From Robertkochia aurantiaca (GTDB lineage: Bacteria > Bacteroidota > Bacteroidia > Flavobacteriales > Flavobacteriaceae): 64,000 nucleotides of DNA. The position numbers were made by a program, and so were the translations under genes. Position 1 is the first letter of the stretch; each line of letters begins with the position of its first letter. The stretch is taken from contig NZ_JAINZS010000006.1 in assembly GCF_020166495.1 (NCBI RefSeq), positions 492,782 through 556,781 on the forward strand. Reading direction: 5' to 3'. Under the pieces are notes generated by a model. The model saw only the letters and a program-made list of their open reading frames with translations. It ran no database searches and was not told the DNA's origin. Below, in pieces: positions 61,476 to 64,000 of the stretch.

Positions 61476-61964
61476 TCAGATCAGTGATGAAAAATTAAGT
61501 TCTTCTTTTTCGATGACCTCAGCTACCTGCCCGTTGATGAATTCCAGGAAACTAACATCTTCACTCGTAAAGGGATCCGGCGTATGTGAGTCAATATCGA
61601 TTTGCCCGATGTTTTCACCGTTCACAAACAGAGGGATCACGATCTCAGCCTTCACATCGATGCTGCAGGCGATATAATTATCCTGTGCCTTTACGTCAGG
61701 TACCACAAAGTTTTCGTTGCTTACGGCCACCTGCCCGCAGATACCTTTTCCAAAAGGTATAATGGTATGGTCGGTGGGGGCTCCAGCATAGGGTCCCAGC
61801 TTCAATTCGTGCTTGTCGCCATTCTTGAAATAAAAACCTACCCAGTTGTAATAAGGAACCTCTTTTTGAAGGAGGGTACAGATCTCCTGTAGCCTGGTGT
61901 CCAGGCTTTTTGAGTCATTGTGAATAATCGAGTTTATCTCTGGTTTAAGTGCATCTGCTTTCAT
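61476..61964 (-). CDS. GAF-domain protein, fRMsr-like
   Basis: A 162-residue single GAF domain similar to free methionine-R-sulphoxide reductase. The stretch GKGICGQVA (Cys76) and DNYIACSIDVKAEIVIP (Cys100) match two of the three redox cysteines of E. coli MsrC/YebR (Cys94 and Cys118). The position of the third (Cys84) holds His66. It may therefore reduce free methionine sulphoxide with altered resolution or act as a sensor. ATG 61964 is preferred over an upstream ATG at 62000, which adds 12 non-family residues. Confidence 0.85.
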   Translation of the reverse strand: MKADALKPEINSIIHNDSKSLDTRLQEICTLLQKEVPYYNWVGFYFKNGDKHELKLGPYAGAPTDHTIIPFGKGICGQVAVSNENFVVPDVKAQDNYIACSIDVKAEIVIPLFVNGENIGQIDIDSHTPDPFTSEDVSFLEFINGQVAEVIEKEELNFSSLI

Positions 61965-62212
61965 AGCGTAAAATTTGATGCGAAGGTAGTCTATTCCCAC
62001 TAGAATTCCTTACGAAATAAAAGCTAAACCACAGCTGTGACAGCGTGGTTTTCTCAGCTGTTTAGCCGGGAAAAGTTTCGATCGAAAGAAAGGAGTAAGA
62101 TTTGAATATGCGGGCTTAATTTTTTACATTGCCGGAGAATTTAACGTTGCTTTAACATAAGCGTTTCCAGGAATTCAAACACAATGACCTTTAATAAACC
62201 AATATCTTAAAC

Positions 62213-63715
62213 ATGAAAAGAATAGTTGCTTCATCATTACTGCTTGCACTCGTGGTAACAGGGTGCAAAGAGCAGAAAAATGGAGATAAGATCGCTGATA
62301 ATGAGCTGACTGCTGTAATGGCAGAACAGCCGGTCGGGACAGAAAATATCGCCTACAAATGGGGAGAGCAGGCCCTTCTGGGGACAGCCCTGGATACAGA
62401 CCGATTCAAGCCAAGACCCACCATTACGTCAAGATACCTTGCGCTTATTTTTTCTGCCGTATTCGATGCGTGGTCAAGATACGATGATACCGCAGTGCCA
62501 GTGTATCTGAACGGGGTTGATCGTGTATCGCCTGATCAAAGAACGCTTACCAATAAAGAGATTGCCATCAGTTATGCTGCCTTGCGTACCATGAATGAGT
62601 ATTATTATAGCGACAAGGAGAAATGGGATGCCTTCATGAAGGAGGAGTTAGGATTGGATCCGGCCAATACATCGCTTGATCCCTCGACCCCTGAGGGTAT
62701 AGGTAACCTTGCAGCCAAGGCGGTGATCGAGGCGCGTAAGAATGACGGGGCCAACCAATATGGTGAAGAACAAGGTTCGAATGGTGAGGCGTATTTCGAT
62801 TATTCAGGATATAAGCCGGTCAATTCACCTGAGCAGAACGTAGATATCAATCGCTGGCAACCCAAATATTTTTCTGATGGAAAAGGCGGTAGTTATGCTC
62901 CTTCCTGTCTGACTCCTTTCTGGGATCAGGTGGAGCCTATTGCCCTTGAAACAGGAGATCAGTTTCGTCCAGGGCCACCGCCAATGGTGGGGTCTGAGCA
63001 GCTCAAAAAAGAAGTGGAGGAAGTGGTAGCGCTTCAGGCAGGTCTTACAGATGAAGAAAAGGCTTTGGTGGAATTTATGCGTGACGGGCCGCAATCGGTA
63101 CAACAGGCCGGACACTGGCTGAAGTTCGCACAGGATGTTTCGCGAAGGGATCAGCATACCCTCGATCAGGATGTGAAAATGTACTTCCTGAACCAGGTGA
63201 CGGCTATGGATGCCTTTATCGCTTCCTGGGATTCGAAGATGCATTATGATTTTGCAAGACCTTATGCGCTTGTTCATGAACAATATAAAGATAAGGAGAT
63301 AACTGCCTGGGCAGGTCCCGGAAAAGGAATGGTAAAGATGAAAGGTCAGTTCTGGAGGCCGTATTCTCCTGAGACCTTCCTGTGTCCTCCTTTTCCCAGT
63401 TATACTTCAGGGCACAGCACCATTAGCGGAGCCTGTGCAGAAGCATTGAAGCTCTATACCGGCAGCGATGAGTTCGGGGAAAAAGTTGAGTTGGTTCCGG
63501 GGGCTCTGACAGAGCCTGATAACCTGGGTGACACTGTGGTGATTGAATTCCCGACATTTACCGAAACGGCTGAAATGGCCGGAATTTCAAGGGTCTTAGG
63601 AGGTTACCATATTCAGGCTGATAACGTGGCCGGGTTGAAACTGGGTCGTGATGTGGCACATGAGGTATGGGATTTTTATAACAAGCACGTCCGCGGTACA
63701 GAGGAATCTATGTAG
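62213..63715 (+). CDS. Vanadium-dependent haloperoxidase/PAP2-superfamily lipoprotein
   Basis: A 500-residue exported protein. The lipoprotein signal ends in VTGC (Cys18). The full haloperoxidase/acid-phosphatase signature is present: KMHYDFARP (K-x6-RP), SYTSGHS (SGH) and SRVLGGYHIQAD (SR-x5-H-x3-D). These residues bind vanadate in haloperoxidases or phosphate in phosphatases. Bacteroidota have both kinds, and the halide preference cannot be read from motifs alone. It is a single gene followed by a hairpin. Confidence 0.88.
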   Translation: MKRIVASSLLLALVVTGCKEQKNGDKIADNELTAVMAEQPVGTENIAYKWGEQALLGTALDTDRFKPRPTITSRYLALIFSAVFDAWSRYDDTAVPVYLNGVDRVSPDQRTLTNKEIAISYAALRTMNEYYYSDKEKWDAFMKEELGLDPANTSLDPSTPEGIGNLAAKAVIEARKNDGANQYGEEQGSNGEAYFDYSGYKPVNSPEQNVDINRWQPKYFSDGKGGSYAPSCLTPFWDQVEPIALETGDQFRPGPPPMVGSEQLKKEVEEVVALQAGLTDEEKALVEFMRDGPQSVQQAGHWLKFAQDVSRRDQHTLDQDVKMYFLNQVTAMDAFIASWDSKMHYDFARPYALVHEQYKDKEITAWAGPGKGMVKMKGQFWRPYSPETFLCPPFPSYTSGHSTISGACAEALKLYTGSDEFGEKVELVPGALTEPDNLGDTVVIEFPTFTETAEMAGISRVLGGYHIQADNVAGLKLGRDVAHEVWDFYNKHVRGTEESM

Positions 63716-63737
63716 ATTCTGAGATTACGAACTTTGA

Positions 63738-63766
63738 AAAAGGCTGCCTGAGGGTGGTCTTTTTTA
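63738..63766 (+). terminator. Terminator after the haloperoxidase-like gene
   Basis: AAGGCTGCC pairs with GGTGGTCTT around a TGAG loop using three G-U pairs in RNA, and is followed by a T run. It lies 24 nt after the stop codon. Confidence 0.65.
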
Positions 63767-64000
63767 TATGAGGTTATGAGGGTATGAGGGTATGGAGGTA
63801 TGAAGGTACGAAGGTATGGAGGTATGAAGGGTAGGTGTGCAGGTAAATGAGGTGTATGGCAGAGAGTTTATAAAGGTTGTGTTCAGTTAAGTGTGTCATT
63901 CTTTATTTTTAGGGTAGGCCTAATCTTTCCTTGTGAGTCATTGATAATATACTAATGACCTTTGTCCAACTTACTGGTCTTGACCATTTCTTAGTGGTTC
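63767..64000. repeat. Octamer repeat block and gene-free right end
   Basis: Positions 63769-63838 contain seven to eight copies of an 8-nt unit GGTATGAR, with variants GGTTATGAG and GGTACGAA. The unit is the same as at 26745-26806. The remaining 160 nt to the window edge show no gene or clear signal. Confidence 0.75.

Overview
The window looks like chromosomal DNA of a Bacteroidota, most likely a (probably marine) member of Flavobacteriia. Three things support this. Promoter elements match the Bacteroidota pattern TTG-N17-23-TAnnTTTG, for example in front of tRNA-Phe. Most starts lack strong Shine-Dalgarno sequences. Several blocks follow gene orders familiar from this class: coaX / outer-membrane protein / TPR / lptC / CNNM-CorC / ppiD, comEC / NlpC / lpxB / surE, and rodA / mrdA / mreDCB / purH. 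No species can be named from the sequence alone.

Layout. 1-540: 5' part of a Vat/CatB-type acetyltransferase running off the left edge. 1.0-10.7 kb: a dense plus-strand molybdenum block. It encodes a two-subunit Mo-hydroxylase of the isoquinoline 1-oxidoreductase type (iorA, iorB) and its cofactor assembly genes: moaD, moaA, moaC, mobA, a MoeB-rhodanese fusion, a TauE/SafE permease, moeA, an XdhC-type maturation factor and a MocA-type cytidylyltransferase. moaE is not present. 10.7-27.5 kb: a stress or dormancy island with two related coiled-coil proteins, a CbpA/CbpM pair, a LOG-family protein, an MlaEFD-type lipid transporter, a MacB-like efflux set, four universal stress proteins, thioredoxin, DUF302, an eRF1-like small protein, an ATP-cone/nuclease fusion, a beta-CASP metallo-hydrolase and an unknown conserved protein. 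Four promoter regions in this island share an FNR/CRP-like dyad (TGAY-N4-RTCA) at a nearly constant distance from a -7 element, which suggests one regulon. 27.7-31.2 kb: CPBP protease, alpha/beta hydrolase and an MltF-type lytic transglycosylase. 31.2-32.4 kb: a non-coding, repeat-rich region where the 3' end and terminator of tRNA-Phe are repeated as modified modules around a small GIY-YIG nuclease gene. 32.5-40.2 kb: coaX, envelope proteins, lptC, CorC-like protein and PpiD-like chaperone. 40.3-46.6 kb: GHMP kinase and class II HMG-CoA reductase (isoprenoid precursors), then a DPP-IV-type peptidase and a POT peptide transporter that probably work together in peptide use. 46.6-51.4 kb: comEC, NlpC/P60, lpxB, a small membrane protein and surE. 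51.7-53.9 kb: tail-specific protease. 54.3-62.0 kb: the cell-shape operon, purH and a GAF/fRMsr-like gene. 62.2-63.7 kb: a vanadium-haloperoxidase/PAP2-type lipoprotein.

Most of the window is ordinary housekeeping sequence. The parts that most deserve attention are the tRNA-Phe/GIY-YIG module array, the shared dyad in the stress island, and a terminator-like hairpin lying inside the signal-sequence codons of lptC. No complete insertion sequence, prophage or CRISPR array was seen.
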